This document shows positions 35,707-44,954 of a stretch of DNA of 64,000 nt, in pieces. Source of the stretch: Agrobacterium tumefaciens str. B6 (GTDB lineage: Bacteria; Pseudomonadota; Alphaproteobacteria; Rhizobiales; Rhizobiaceae); NCBI RefSeq assembly GCF_001541315.1, contig NZ_LMVK01000001.1, forward strand, positions 496,001-560,000. Direction: 5' to 3'. The notes below the pieces were generated by a model, which was not told the DNA's origin, did no database searches, and saw only the letters and a program-made list of their open reading frames with translations. Position 1 is the first letter of the stretch. Every line of letters begins with the position of its first letter. Made by a program: the position numbers and the translations under genes.

Positions 35707-36984
35707 ATGATCGAACTGACCATTACACCGCCCGGCCACCCGCTTTCCGGCAAGGTCGAGCCGCCCGGCTCCAAATCCATCACCAACCGCGCGCTTCTGC
35801 TGGCTGGCCTCGCCAAGGGCAAAAGCCGGCTGACCGGTGCGCTGAAAAGCGATGACACGCTTTATATGGCCGAAGCCCTGCGCGAGATGGGCGTCAAGGT
35901 AACCGAACCGGATGCCACCACCTTCGTGGTGGAAGGCACCGGTGTTTTGCAGCAGCCGGAAAAGCCGCTTTTCCTTGGCAATGCCGGCACCGCCACGCGG
36001 TTCCTCACTGCGGCGGCAGCACTTGTGGATGGCGCCGTCATCATCGATGGCGACGAGCACATGCGCAAACGCCCGATCATGCCGCTGGTGGAAGCCCTGC
36101 GCTCCCTCGGCGTCGAAGCGGAAGCGCCGACCGGCTGCCCGCCCGTCACCGTCTGCGGCAAGGGCACAGGGTTCCCGAAAGGCAGCGTCACCATCGACGC
36201 CAACCTCTCCAGCCAGTATGTGTCGGCACTTCTGATGGCTGCTGCCTGCGGCGACAAGCCTGTCGATATCATTCTCAAAGGCGAGGAAATCGGCGCGAAG
36301 GGCTATATCGATCTCACTACATCCGCCATGGAAGCTTTCGGCGCGAAGATTGAGCGGGTCAGCAACGCCATCTGGCGCGTGCATCCGACGGGTTACACGG
36401 CAACCGATTTCCACATCGAGCCGGATGCCTCCGCCGCCACCTATCTCTGGGGCGCGGAACTTCTGACCGGCGGTGCCATCGATATCGGCACGCCCGCCGA
36501 CAAATTCACCCAGCCGGATGCCAAGGCCTATGAGGTCATGGCAAAGTTCCCGCATCTGCCCGCCGAAATCGACGGCTCGCAGATGCAGGACGCTATTCCC
36601 ACCATCGCGGTTCTGGCCGCCTTCAACGAGACGCCAGTGCGTTTCGTCGGCATCGCCAATCTGCGCGTCAAGGAATGCGACCGCATCCGCGCTGTCTCGC
36701 TCGGCCTCAATGAAATCCGCGACGGTCTGGCGCATGAAGAAGGCGACGACCTGATCGTGCATTCCGATCCGGCTCTCGCGGGCCAGACGGTCGATGCTTC
36801 CATCGATACCTTTGCCGACCACCGCATCGCCATGAGCTTTGCGCTCGCGGCGCTGAAGATCGGTGGTATCGCCATCCAGAACCCCGCCTGCGTGCGCAAA
36901 ACCTATCCCGCCTACTGGAAAGCGCTCGCCTCGCTGGGCGTCGACTATACCGAAAAGGAAAGCGCTGCCGAGCCGCAGCACTGA
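35707..36984 (+). CDS. aroA: 3-phosphoshikimate 1-carboxyvinyltransferase (EPSP synthase)
   Basis: A 425-residue EPSP synthase, joining PEP to shikimate-3-phosphate in the shikimate pathway. Motifs: PPGSKSITNRALLLAGLAKG near the N-terminus, LFLGNAGTATRF at residues 88-99, LSSQYVSALLMAA and IANLRVKECDRIRAVSLGL later, and TFADHRIAMSFALAAL near the end. It is not the CP4-like class II type. The glyphosate-contact loop reads GNAGTATRF rather than GNAGTAMRP, so the residues matching E. coli Met99 and Pro101 are Thr and Phe. It ends 22 bases before the DUF2207 gene. Rhizobia often have a second, class II aroA elsewhere; that cannot be seen here. Confidence 0.92.
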   Translation: MIELTITPPGHPLSGKVEPPGSKSITNRALLLAGLAKGKSRLTGALKSDDTLYMAEALREMGVKVTEPDATTFVVEGTGVLQQPEKPLFLGNAGTATRFLTAAAALVDGAVIIDGDEHMRKRPIMPLVEALRSLGVEAEAPTGCPPVTVCGKGTGFPKGSVTIDANLSSQYVSALLMAAACGDKPVDIILKGEEIGAKGYIDLTTSAMEAFGAKIERVSNAIWRVHPTGYTATDFHIEPDASAATYLWGAELLTGGAIDIGTPADKFTQPDAKAYEVMAKFPHLPAEIDGSQMQDAIPTIAVLAAFNETPVRFVGIANLRVKECDRIRAVSLGLNEIRDGLAHEEGDDLIVHSDPALAGQTVDASIDTFADHRIAMSFALAALKIGGIAIQNPACVRKTYPAYWKALASLGVDYTEKESAAEPQH

Positions 36985-37006
36985 AGCCATTGAGGAGGGA
37001 CCGCCC

Positions 37007-38944
37007 GTGAAGACCATCGCCGCAAGACTTCTCGCGTTGTTCGTCTTCCTGGGCGCGGCCTTCCCGGCTTTTGCGGAGGAATTCATCCGCTCCTACCATT
37101 CCGTCATCGAGGTGGCGGCGGATGGCAAGCTGGCGGTGACGGAAACCATCACCGCCCGCGCCGAGGGCCGGAACATCAAGCGCGGCATCTTCCGCGATTT
37201 CCCGCTTTATGCGTTGGATGCGAACAACCGCCGCACCAAGGTGGATTTCAACGTCGTTTCGGTGGAGCGCGATGGCGCGCCTGAAAACTGGCGCACCGAA
37301 AATATCGATGGCGGCATCCGCATCTATACCGGCAGCGCCGACCGCTTTCTGCCGACTGGTGAGCATATCTTCCAGATCACCTATACCACCGCCCGGCAGA
37401 TCCGTTATTTCAGCGATTATGACGAGCTGACCTGGAACGTCACCGGTAATGGCTGGCAATTCCCCATGGGCGAGATTTCCGCGACCATCACTCTGCCGCA
37501 GGGGGTCAAGGCCACGGATACCGCCGTCTTCACCGGCCCGCTTGGCGCCAAGGGCAAGGATGCGCGGATTCTGAACGAAGGCAACGAGGTGTTCTTCGCC
37601 TCCACCCGCCCGTTTTCGGTGGGCGAGGGCATGACGGTTGCCGTCAAGCTGCCCAAGGGCGCCATCGCCGCACCTGATACCTCGCAGGAGGCAGGCTGGT
37701 GGCTGCGGGATAATCTCGCCATTCTGCTTTCGGGCGGCGGGCTTTTCGCCGTGCTCCTCTATTATCTGAGGGCCTGGTTCGCCGTCGGCCGTGATCCCGC
37801 AAAAGGCGTAGTCGTGCCGCGCTGGGATGCGCCGGAGGGGCTTTCCCCGGCTCTGGTCAACTATGTCGATAACCGCGGTTTTTCCGGCGCGGGCTGGACG
37901 GCGCTCTCCGCCTCGGCCCTTGATCTTGCGGTGAAGGGTTTCGTCGTTCTGGAAGACCTGAAGAACGCCATCGTCATCAGGCGCACGGAAAAGGCAACCG
38001 CTGCCGATCTGCCGACCGGGCAGAAGACGCTGCTTGCCTCCATCGGCGGTGCGGGGGAGACGCTGACCATCGACAAGGCCCATGGTGCGGAGGTCGAAAA
38101 GGTCGGAACGCAGTTCCGCGCGGCGATAGAGAAAGAACATCGCGGCAAATATTACCGCAGCAACGCCGGTTACACCGTGTTCGGCATCTTCTTCAGCATC
38201 GCCATCATCGTTGCGACGCTGGTGTTCGGCGATCTCGATGAAAGCGCCATTGCCGCCGTTCTGGTCTTCGGCTTTTTCGCATTCTTCTTCAGCATCCTGT
38301 CGATCGGCATCGGCCGGCAGTTCTCGCGTGGCGCACCGCTGCGCAAACGCATCGGCGGCATCGTCATGCTGGCCTTTGCCGGTTTTGTGGCCTTTTCCGC
38401 CATCGGCGGCATTGCCACGCAAATCCTGCTGGATGTGACACATGACACCAAGTCGCTGGCGCTGGCCGCCATTGGCGGCATCGTGCTCACCAATGCGCTT
38501 TTCCTGTTCCTGATGGGCGCGCCGACGCCGCTTGGCCGCAAGCTGATGGATGGCATCGAAGGTCTCAGAACCTATCTGCCGCTGGCGGAAAAGGACTGGA
38601 TGAACCCCGCTGGCGCCCCCGCCATGTCGCCGCAGCATTTCGAGAAATTGCTGCCCTATGCGGTGGCGCTCGGCGTCGAAAAACCGTGGAGCCGCACTTT
38701 CGAGACCTGGCTTGCGACAGCCGCTGCCGGTGCCGTTGCTGCAAGTTATGCGCCCGGCTGGTATTTGGGCGGCAATTACGGCAGCTTTGGCGACAGGATC
38801 GGCGGCTTCTCCACCTCCATGGCAAATACCATCGCCTCCACCATTCCCCAGCCCGTCAGTTCCTCCAGTTCCAGCTTTTCCGGCGGTGGCGGTGGTGGTT
38901 TCTCCGGCTCGGGCGGCGGCGGCGGTGGTGGCGGCGGCTGGTAA
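37007..38944 (+). CDS. DUF2207 membrane protein with Gly-rich tail
   Basis: A 645-residue protein with a signal peptide (residues 1-22, ending AFAEEF), an extracytoplasmic beta-rich DUF2207 domain (RSYHSVIEVAADGKLAVTETITA, RGIFRDFPL), then membrane helices (about 235-260 and 385-500) and a C-terminal low-complexity Ser/Gly tail of about 35 residues ending GGGW. Start GTG at 37007 has GAGGAGG eight bases upstream. It is the usual partner of LemA. The role is probably in the cell envelope; the mechanism is unknown. Confidence 0.87.
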   Translation: MKTIAARLLALFVFLGAAFPAFAEEFIRSYHSVIEVAADGKLAVTETITARAEGRNIKRGIFRDFPLYALDANNRRTKVDFNVVSVERDGAPENWRTENIDGGIRIYTGSADRFLPTGEHIFQITYTTARQIRYFSDYDELTWNVTGNGWQFPMGEISATITLPQGVKATDTAVFTGPLGAKGKDARILNEGNEVFFASTRPFSVGEGMTVAVKLPKGAIAAPDTSQEAGWWLRDNLAILLSGGGLFAVLLYYLRAWFAVGRDPAKGVVVPRWDAPEGLSPALVNYVDNRGFSGAGWTALSASALDLAVKGFVVLEDLKNAIVIRRTEKATAADLPTGQKTLLASIGGAGETLTIDKAHGAEVEKVGTQFRAAIEKEHRGKYYRSNAGYTVFGIFFSIAIIVATLVFGDLDESAIAAVLVFGFFAFFFSILSIGIGRQFSRGAPLRKRIGGIVMLAFAGFVAFSAIGGIATQILLDVTHDTKSLALAAIGGIVLTNALFLFLMGAPTPLGRKLMDGIEGLRTYLPLAEKDWMNPAGAPAMSPQHFEKLLPYAVALGVEKPWSRTFETWLATAAAGAVAASYAPGWYLGGNYGSFGDRIGGFSTSMANTIASTIPQPVSSSSSSFSGGGGGGFSGSGGGGGGGGGW

Positions 38945-39044
38945 CGCCCGCCGGCGGTAATTTAACCGAATGCCTTGGTGACTTTTGCCGCGTTGCTTGC
39001 TAAGCCGACCGCAATCGTCCGACAACAGATAAAGTCCTGATCCC

Positions 39045-41198
39045 ATGCCTGATCTTCTGCTTGAACTCCGCTCCGAGGAAATCCCCGCCCGCATGCAGCG
39101 CAAGGCGGCTGGCGATCTGAAGAAACTCGTCACCGACGCGCTTGTGGAGAGAGGGCTGACCTATGAGGGTGCGCGCGAATATTGGACGCCGCGCCGTCTG
39201 ACACTGGATATTCGCGGCCTCAACGCCCGCTCCGCCGATGTGCGCGAGGAAAAGAAGGGGCCGCGCACCGATGCCAATGAAAAGGCCATCGAGGGCTTTC
39301 TGCGCGGCGCTGGCCTCAACGATATCTCGGAAGCGCAGGTCGTTTCCGATCCGAAGAAGGGCGATTTCTATATCGCCATCATCAACAAACCCGGCCGCCC
39401 GGCGGAAGAGATCATCGCCGAGGTGATGCCCGGCATCATCCGCTCTTTCCCCTGGCCGAAATCCATGCGCTCCGGCCCGGCCTCCATGCCGAAGGGCTCG
39501 AGCTATGCTGGCATTGAAGGCAAGGGCTCGGAGAGCCTGCGCTGGGTGCGCCCGCTGCAATCCATCGTCTGCCTGTTCGGCCCCGAACATGACGAAACGC
39601 AGGTCATTCCCTTTGTGATCGACGGCATCGTTGCCGGCAACGTCACCTATGGCCACCGTTTCCATGCGCCCGGCCCGATCACCGTGCGCCGTTTCGAGGA
39701 CTATGTCTCGAGCCTTGAAAAGGCGAAGGTCATTCTCGATGCCGAGCGCCGCAAGGATATCATCCTGCACGACGCCAAGGACCTTGCTTTCGCCAATGGT
39801 CTCGACCTGGTGGAAGACGAAGGCCTGCTGGAAGAAGTTTCCGGCCTCGTCGAATGGCCACAGGTGCTGATGGGCACCTTCGAGGAAGACTATCTGCAAA
39901 TTCCGGCGGAAATCATCCGGCTTACCATCAAGACCAACCAGAAGTGTTTCGTCACCCGTAATCAGGGTGCGGAAGAGGGGCTTTCCAACCGCTTCATCCT
40001 GATCTCGAATATCGAGGCAAGCGACGGCGGTAAGGAAATCATCCATGGCAATGGCAAGGTCGTGCGCGCCCGCCTTTCGGATGCCCGCCATTTCTGGAAC
40101 CGCGACCAGGGCGATCTGCCCGATCTGGAAACGCTGAAGGAATCGGCTGCGAAGTTCGGCCTCGATCTCAAGAAGCCGCTCGACCAGCGCATGGCGAAGC
40201 TCGATGCGCTCAATGTCACCTTCCATGCCAAACTTGGATCGCAGGGCGAGCGTGTAACGCGAATTCGCGAACTGGCGAAGGCGCTGGCCCCGGTCGTCGG
40301 CGCCGATGCCGCTCTGGTGGACCGCGCTGTGGTGCTGGCGAAAGCCGACCTGCGTACCGAAGCTGTCGGCGAATTCCCCGAGCTTCAGGGCCTGATGGGC
40401 CGCAAATATGCGACGCTGCAGGGTGAAAACGAGAGCGTGGCCGCCGCGATCGAAGACCATTACAAGCCGCAGGGTCCCTCCGACCGCCTGCCGGCCGATA
40501 AGGTGGCGATCACGGTCGCTCTGGCCGATAAGCTCGACACGCTCGTCGGTTTCTGGGCCATTGATGAAAAGCCGACGGGTTCGAAGGACCCCTTCGCGCT
40601 GCGCCGCGCTGCGCTCGGCGTCGTGCGCATTCTGCTCGAGAAAAACGTGCGCCTTTCGCTGCTGAGCGTTGCGAAGGATGCGGACCTTCTCTCCTTCTTC
40701 CATGACCGCCTGAAAGTCTACTTGCGCGACCTCGGCGCGCGTTACGACCTGATTGACGCCGTCCTCACACCTGAGTCCGACGATCTGCTGATGATCGCTC
40801 GCCGTGTCGAGGCGCTCACCGCCTTCATCACCGGCGAGGATGGCCGCAACCTTCTGGCAGGCGCCAAGCGGGCCACCCAGCTTCTGGCCGCCGAGGAAAA
40901 GAAGGGCACCGTGGTAGCCGATGGCGTTTCGGAAGAGTTGTTGAAACTCGATGCTGAAAAGGCGCTCTATGCGGCGATCAGGACCGCGTCTGCAGATGCT
41001 GCGAAGGCTGTTGCGGGCGAAGATTTCCGCTCGGCCATGCAGGCGCTTTCGACGTTGCGCGCGCCCGTGGACAAGTTCTTCGAGGATGTGCTCGTCAATG
41101 ACGAGGATGCGGCCATCCGTGCAAACCGTCTGGCGTTGCTGAAGGCCATCCGTGAAGCCACCGGAACGGTTGCGGATTTTTCGAAGATCACGGGGTGA
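39045..41198 (+). CDS. glyS: Glycyl-tRNA synthetase beta subunit
   Basis: A 717-residue beta subunit that binds tRNA-Gly and completes the synthetase with GlyQ. The N-terminal [20 protein letters not shown] and [13 protein letters not shown] are diagnostic; [30 protein letters not shown] and the C-terminal anticodon-binding region ([22 protein letters not shown]) are intact. It starts at ATG 39045, 100 bases after the DUF2207 gene. Separation from glyQ by four genes is unusual outside the rhizobia. The gene ends about 40 bases before a palindromic repeat. Confidence 0.97.
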   Translation: MPDLLLELRSEEIPARMQRKAAGDLKKLVTDALVERGLTYEGAREYWTPRRLTLDIRGLNARSADVREEKKGPRTDANEKAIEGFLRGAGLNDISEAQVVSDPKKGDFYIAIINKPGRPAEEIIAEVMPGIIRSFPWPKSMRSGPASMPKGSSYAGIEGKGSESLRWVRPLQSIVCLFGPEHDETQVIPFVIDGIVAGNVTYGHRFHAPGPITVRRFEDYVSSLEKAKVILDAERRKDIILHDAKDLAFANGLDLVEDEGLLEEVSGLVEWPQVLMGTFEEDYLQIPAEIIRLTIKTNQKCFVTRNQGAEEGLSNRFILISNIEASDGGKEIIHGNGKVVRARLSDARHFWNRDQGDLPDLETLKESAAKFGLDLKKPLDQRMAKLDALNVTFHAKLGSQGERVTRIRELAKALAPVVGADAALVDRAVVLAKADLRTEAVGEFPELQGLMGRKYATLQGENESVAAAIEDHYKPQGPSDRLPADKVAITVALADKLDTLVGFWAIDEKPTGSKDPFALRRAALGVVRILLEKNVRLSLLSVAKDADLLSFFHDRLKVYLRDLGARYDLIDAVLTPESDDLLMIARRVEALTAFITGEDGRNLLAGAKRATQLLAAEEKKGTVVADGVSEELLKLDAEKALYAAIRTASADAAKAVAGEDFRSAMQALSTLRAPVDKFFEDVLVNDEDAAIRANRLALLKAIREATGTVADFSKITG

Positions 41199-41240
41199 GG
41201 GGTTTCGGGGTAGCCGTACATGTCAGTGTGCGCGGTTCAC

Positions 41241-41392
41241 CCCCCTCTGTCCTGCCGGACATCTCCCCCACAAGGGGGGAGATCGAATCGTGGCGACCTC
41301 TCGATTATCTTTATGTTACGGCTTTGGCGGGGAGCGTCCCACTTGCCGATCTCCCCCCTTGTTGGGGAGATGTCCGGCAGGACAGAGGGGGT
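41241..41392. repeat. Palindromic intergenic repeat, family A, copy 2
   Basis: Left arm 41241-41285 and right arm 41347-41392 are inverted copies around a 61-base spacer unrelated to that of copy 1. The arms share the core CCCCCTCTGTCCTGCCGG with copy 1 except for a few positions, and where they differ the two arms of this copy agree with each other. The right arm ends about 36 bases before the DUF523 start, so the element supplies that gene's upstream region. Confidence 0.8.
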
Positions 41393-41428
41393 ACTTTGAG
41401 GCTTGCGCTTTCGCAGGATGACTTACCA

Positions 41429-41923
41429 TTGACCCACGCGCCTCCCAAAATTCTCATCAGCGCCTGCCTCCTCGGCCAACCCGTACGCTATGACGGAAAA
41501 GGCAAACCCTTCTCTCACCCGGCAATCGAGCGCTGGCAGAGCGAGGGCAGGCTGGTGACAATCTGTCCGGAAATGGCGGGCGGCATGCCCGTGCCGCGCC
41601 CGCCGGCGGAAATCGAGAAAGGGGCCTCCGGCCTCGATGTGCTCGAAGGCCGCGCCCGTGTGCTGGAAGTAACCGGTGGCGATGTCACGGCTGAGTTCAT
41701 CGCCGGTGCGGAAAAGGCGCTCGCCTTCGCCAGGGCCAATGGCTGCACCCACGCGCTTCTGATCGACGGCAGCCCGTCATGCGGGTCGCTTGCGATTTAC
41801 GATGGTTCGTTTTCGGGTATCAAGCACGCAGGCAATGGCGTGACGGCCGCCCTGCTCGAAAAGGCCGGTATTGCCGTATTTTCACCTGCCGATATCGACC
41901 GGCTGGATGCGCTTTCTCGTTGA
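41429..41923 (+). CDS. DUF523 family protein
   Basis: A 164-residue protein with the DUF523 start ILISACLLGQPVRYDGKG and ICPEMAGGMPVPRPPAEI, plus a conserved IDGSPSCGS with paired Cys. The function is unknown. The frame runs upstream through the palindromic repeat, but the domain begins right after the TTG at 41429, which has AGGA ten bases upstream; there is no ATG in the right place. The repeat may have replaced the original start region. Confidence 0.8.
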   Translation: MTHAPPKILISACLLGQPVRYDGKGKPFSHPAIERWQSEGRLVTICPEMAGGMPVPRPPAEIEKGASGLDVLEGRARVLEVTGGDVTAEFIAGAEKALAFARANGCTHALLIDGSPSCGSLAIYDGSFSGIKHAGNGVTAALLEKAGIAVFSPADIDRLDALSR

Positions 41924-41979
41924 GACGAGGCCACGCAGACATGGCATGGCTCATTTCCGAACGTGCTGATACTCTCCTC

Positions 41980-42052
41980 CGTCATTCTCGCCCTTGAGGC
42001 GAGATCCATTCCCCGCTGAAGATGTGGGTGGGTCGAGCCCGAGGATGACGCC
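41980..42052. repeat. Degenerate palindromic repeat, family B
   Basis: CGTCATTCTCGCCCTTGAGG at the left and a right part ending GGTCGAGCCCGAGGATGACG form imperfect inverted arms related to the element at 51202-51282. It lies between the DUF523 gene and the convergent chemoreceptor gene. Confidence 0.55.
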
Positions 42053-42079
42053 GAATGTGTGGGGAACATGTTGGAGCAC

Positions 42080-42115
42080 GTAAAAATGCCGGGTCTGTGC
42101 CCGGCATTTTTGTTT
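42080..42115. terminator. Hairpin between DUF523 and the chemoreceptor
   Basis: AAAAATGCCGGG at about 42084-42095 pairs with CCCGGCATTTTT at about 42101-42112, a near-perfect stem with A- and T-runs on the two sides, so it can terminate both convergent transcripts. Confidence 0.75.
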
Positions 42116-42138
42116 CAATCGCATGAGACCGTTCGTGG

Positions 42139-43962
42139 TCACCCCGCCATGCGCATCTCGTGCGCCATGCCATGAAGCTGATGGCCGGAGGAGACGCGGA
42201 AGCCGCGGATGAGGTTCAGCAGCTCTTCGGTATCCACCGCCAGCGCTTCCGCCGAAGCCGTGGTTTCTTCCGCCATGGCGGCATTGTGCTGGGTGGCAAC
42301 ATCGAGCTGGTTGAGCGACGAAGAGATCGATCGTAGCGTCGTATCCTGTTCGGCAGCCGAGTGGGCGATCTTGCTGACGATCTCGTTGGCGGATTTGATC
42401 TGGTCCGAGATGCGCTTCAGCGCATCGCCGGCCTCGCCGACAAGCCGCACGCCATTTTCCACCTGGGCGGAAGAGCGGGCGATCTGGTCCTTGATCTCCT
42501 TGGCGGCGGCGGCGGATTTCTGCGCCAATTCGCGCACTTCCTGCGCCACCACGGCAAAGCCCTTGCCAGCCTCACCGGCACGCGCCGCTTCAACACCGGC
42601 ATTCAGCGCCAGAAGGTTGGTCTGGAAGGCGATGTCGTCGATCACGCCGATGATGTTCGAAATCTGGTCGGAGGACTGCTCGATACCGCTCATCGCGGTA
42701 ATCGCTTCTTCCACCACCCGGTCGCTGCGCATGGCTTCGGAGCTGACGGTGGTGACGCGCTTGGCAGCGTCGGCCGCCCCTTCCGCCGTCTGGCGCACCG
42801 CAACGGTCAGCTCGTCGAGCGCTGCGGAGGTTTCTTCCAGATTGGCGGCCTGCCGTTCGGTACGCTGTGAAAGCTCGTTTGAAGCCTTGCGGATTTCTTC
42901 CTTGGAGCCGCCAATATCGATGCTCTTGGAGTTCACCTTGGCCATGGCGGCATCGAGATGGGTCAGCGCCTCGTTGAAATTGTCGCGCAGCGCCGCGTAA
43001 CGGCTGCCAAGATCGCCGCAACGCACGGTCAGATCGCCGCCAGCGAGCTTCTCCAGGGACTCGCCGATGGTGGCGACGACGCGTGCCTGCAATTCGGCCT
43101 CGTCACGCTGCATGTCGAGATTGTTCTGGCGCTCGGCATTGAGCTGCCGCTGCTGTTCTTCCTCACGGCGCTGCATGGCGTGGCGCTCGCGCACCTTGTC
43201 CTGAAGCGAGGCGGTGGCCTTCGCCATCATGCCCACTTCGTTGGTGAGGCCGGTATGGGGAATGGCAAGCGAGACGTTCTCATTGGCCACTTCGCCAAGC
43301 GCGCGGTGGATGTCGCCGAGCGGCTTCGAAATGCCACGGATGACGTAGAAAGCGGCGGCAAGCGCCAGCACGAAGATCAGCGCGCCGATCGACAGCGCCT
43401 TCATCACATCGCCGCGAACCTGCGCGTTCAGATCATCGATGTAAACGCCGGTCACGACCACCACCTGCCAGGGCTCAAAGGCAAGGGCATAGGAGCTCTT
43501 GGCGTAATCATTGCCTTCCATACCGGGCTTCGGACCGTAGAAATCCGTTGGGCCGCCGCCATTGCGGCCAAGCCGCACCAATTCGTCACGATAGGCGAAA
43601 CCCTTGCTGTCAGGCTTGCCCTTGAAGCTTTCGCCGACGCGCTTGGCATCGGGGTGGAACTTCATCGTCACGTCGTAGTCGTAACCGAAGAGATAGCCGT
43701 CGGGAGTGAAGCGCATGGCGCTGACAGTCGCGTAAGCCTGCTTCATGGCCTCGTCGCGCGAAAGCGTTCCGGCCTTTTCCTTGTCGTGGAAGGATTGCAG
43801 GATGGAGATCGCCGATTGCACCTGCGTCCGCAGCATGCCGTAGCGTTCCTCATAGATAGCATCGGTGGCGGATTTCAGCTGGTAAAACGTCGCCACGGCG
43901 AAGGCGGCCATCAGGGCCACCACGAGAACGATCAGTTGACGGGAAATGGAAAGGTTCTTCAT
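42139..43962 (-). CDS. Methyl-accepting chemotaxis protein with periplasmic Cache domain
   Basis: A 607-residue chemoreceptor. The first membrane span is at about residues 9-28 (LIVLVVALMAAFAVATF). A single Cache-type periplasmic domain follows (FTPDGYLFGYDYDVTMKFHPDAKRVG, then PWQVVVVTGVYIDDL), and the second span is near 190-212. HAMP regions run to about 340 and the signalling hairpin tip lies in the segment EVRELAQKSAAAAKEI. No C-terminal CheR/CheB pentapeptide is visible. Family B or small-organic-acid type Cache receptors often have this layout. No chemotaxis genes are adjacent, so the receptor is an orphan. Confidence 0.93.
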   Translation of the reverse strand: MKNLSISRQLIVLVVALMAAFAVATFYQLKSATDAIYEERYGMLRTQVQSAISILQSFHDKEKAGTLSRDEAMKQAYATVSAMRFTPDGYLFGYDYDVTMKFHPDAKRVGESFKGKPDSKGFAYRDELVRLGRNGGGPTDFYGPKPGMEGNDYAKSSYALAFEPWQVVVVTGVYIDDLNAQVRGDVMKALSIGALIFVLALAAAFYVIRGISKPLGDIHRALGEVANENVSLAIPHTGLTNEVGMMAKATASLQDKVRERHAMQRREEEQQRQLNAERQNNLDMQRDEAELQARVVATIGESLEKLAGGDLTVRCGDLGSRYAALRDNFNEALTHLDAAMAKVNSKSIDIGGSKEEIRKASNELSQRTERQAANLEETSAALDELTVAVRQTAEGAADAAKRVTTVSSEAMRSDRVVEEAITAMSGIEQSSDQISNIIGVIDDIAFQTNLLALNAGVEAARAGEAGKGFAVVAQEVRELAQKSAAAAKEIKDQIARSSAQVENGVRLVGEAGDALKRISDQIKSANEIVSKIAHSAAEQDTTLRSISSSLNQLDVATQHNAAMAEETTASAEALAVDTEELLNLIRGFRVSSGHQLHGMAHEMRMAG

Positions 43963-44288
43963 GGGCGCTCACAAGCGTTTGGAATCGCGCGCCTGAAAAT
44001 GCCGCGCGGTACCGATGTTTCAGAGAAGGGAGAGGCGCATGATGCGCGATAAAAGGCCAGAAAAGCGCGTGTCCCCGCCGTGGCCTCATCCTGTGCTGCA
44101 TCGCACTATAAACCCACTTAGCGGCTAAAAATTTGAATAAATATTTAATTAGCGAAGGCTTTATCAGGCCTTATAGGCAGAATACGCGGCGGAGAAAGCA
44201 ACATTCCCCGCATGGTTGCAGCGTCATTTCGGGAATACAGCGATGACGCGATTATTTGACGTTCGTCATCAAAAACGTCTTCGGCCGG
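43963..44288. other. Intergenic upstream of the chemoreceptor
   Basis: 326 bases between the 5' end of the leftward chemoreceptor gene and the 3' end of the HPE1-like gene. An AT-rich block at about 44104-44160 (TAAATATTTAATTAG) probably holds the chemoreceptor promoter. An inverted pair GATGACG at 44242-44248 and CGTCATC at 44264-44270 lies near the HPE1-like stop. No ORF with coding character. Confidence 0.5.
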
Positions 44289-44798
44289 TCAGTTGCCGCG
44301 CAATTTGAAATCCGGGAACTGGGGCGCGCCGATCACCGAGGCGCTGGCAGGCTCGGCTGCATTTTCGGTGGAAAGTTCCTTGACGGCTGCCGTGGTCGTC
44401 GTCACGTCGATGCCGGCCGGTGTCGAAACCGTCTCAACCGGATGTGCCGCGGGTTCCGACTCGTCATAGGTCGCGATGGCGGTGCTGGAGGTTTCCGTCA
44501 TCCATGCGGGATTGGTGCTGACGAAGGTGACGGGCGCACCGCCAAGCCAGGCTTCGGTGCGCACCAGGGTGCGCTTGCCGTCGACTTCGCGCATTTCCGT
44601 GTGCTGCGTGCCAGGCTCAATGGAGGGAACCGCATAACCCTGCGTTACGGCTTTGCCCTTCACGGGCTGGCAGCCCGCGCAATCGCGGCGAACGAAGCTG
44701 CCATTGGCCACGTGCACGCCGTTTATATATTCGATGGAAGATGCCATCGCCGACCCGCCGGTCAGCGCGATAACAGCTGTCAGAAAAAGACGACGCAT
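44289..44798 (-). CDS. Small secreted HPE1-like protein
   Basis: A 169-residue protein with a Sec signal peptide (MRRLFLTAVIALTGGSAMAS) and a mature region that starts SIEYINGVHVANGSFVRRDCAGCQPV, with a CxxC pair, then TEMREVDGKRTLVRTEAWLGGAPVTFVS. From memory this resembles proteins annotated in Rhizobiales as having a plant virulence effector HPE1-like domain; the name says little about function. The C-terminal 60 residues are Thr/Ala-rich and probably disordered. The ATG at 44798 follows GGGGG; an earlier in-frame ATG would spoil the signal peptide. Confidence 0.72.
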   Translation of the reverse strand: MRRLFLTAVIALTGGSAMASSIEYINGVHVANGSFVRRDCAGCQPVKGKAVTQGYAVPSIEPGTQHTEMREVDGKRTLVRTEAWLGGAPVTFVSTNPAWMTETSSTAIATYDESEPAAHPVETVSTPAGIDVTTTTAAVKELSTENAAEPASASVIGAPQFPDFKLRGN

Positions 44799-44954
44799 CG
44801 AAAACCCCCGAAATGACGGCGCGGCCTCGTGATCGAGGCACAGTGCGCCATTCAATATTCCGGCAAGTATTACCGATGTTTCGTTTCCATCGGGTCAGCA
44901 AACTTGGTAAAAATTGAACGAAATATTCGCTCCCAACCCCATTTTCCTTAAGGA

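Noticed and set aside
36707..39133. An 808-codon open frame on the minus strand across aroA, DUF2207 and the start of glyS.
   Set aside because: It is the complement of three well-supported genes and shows no motif of its own.
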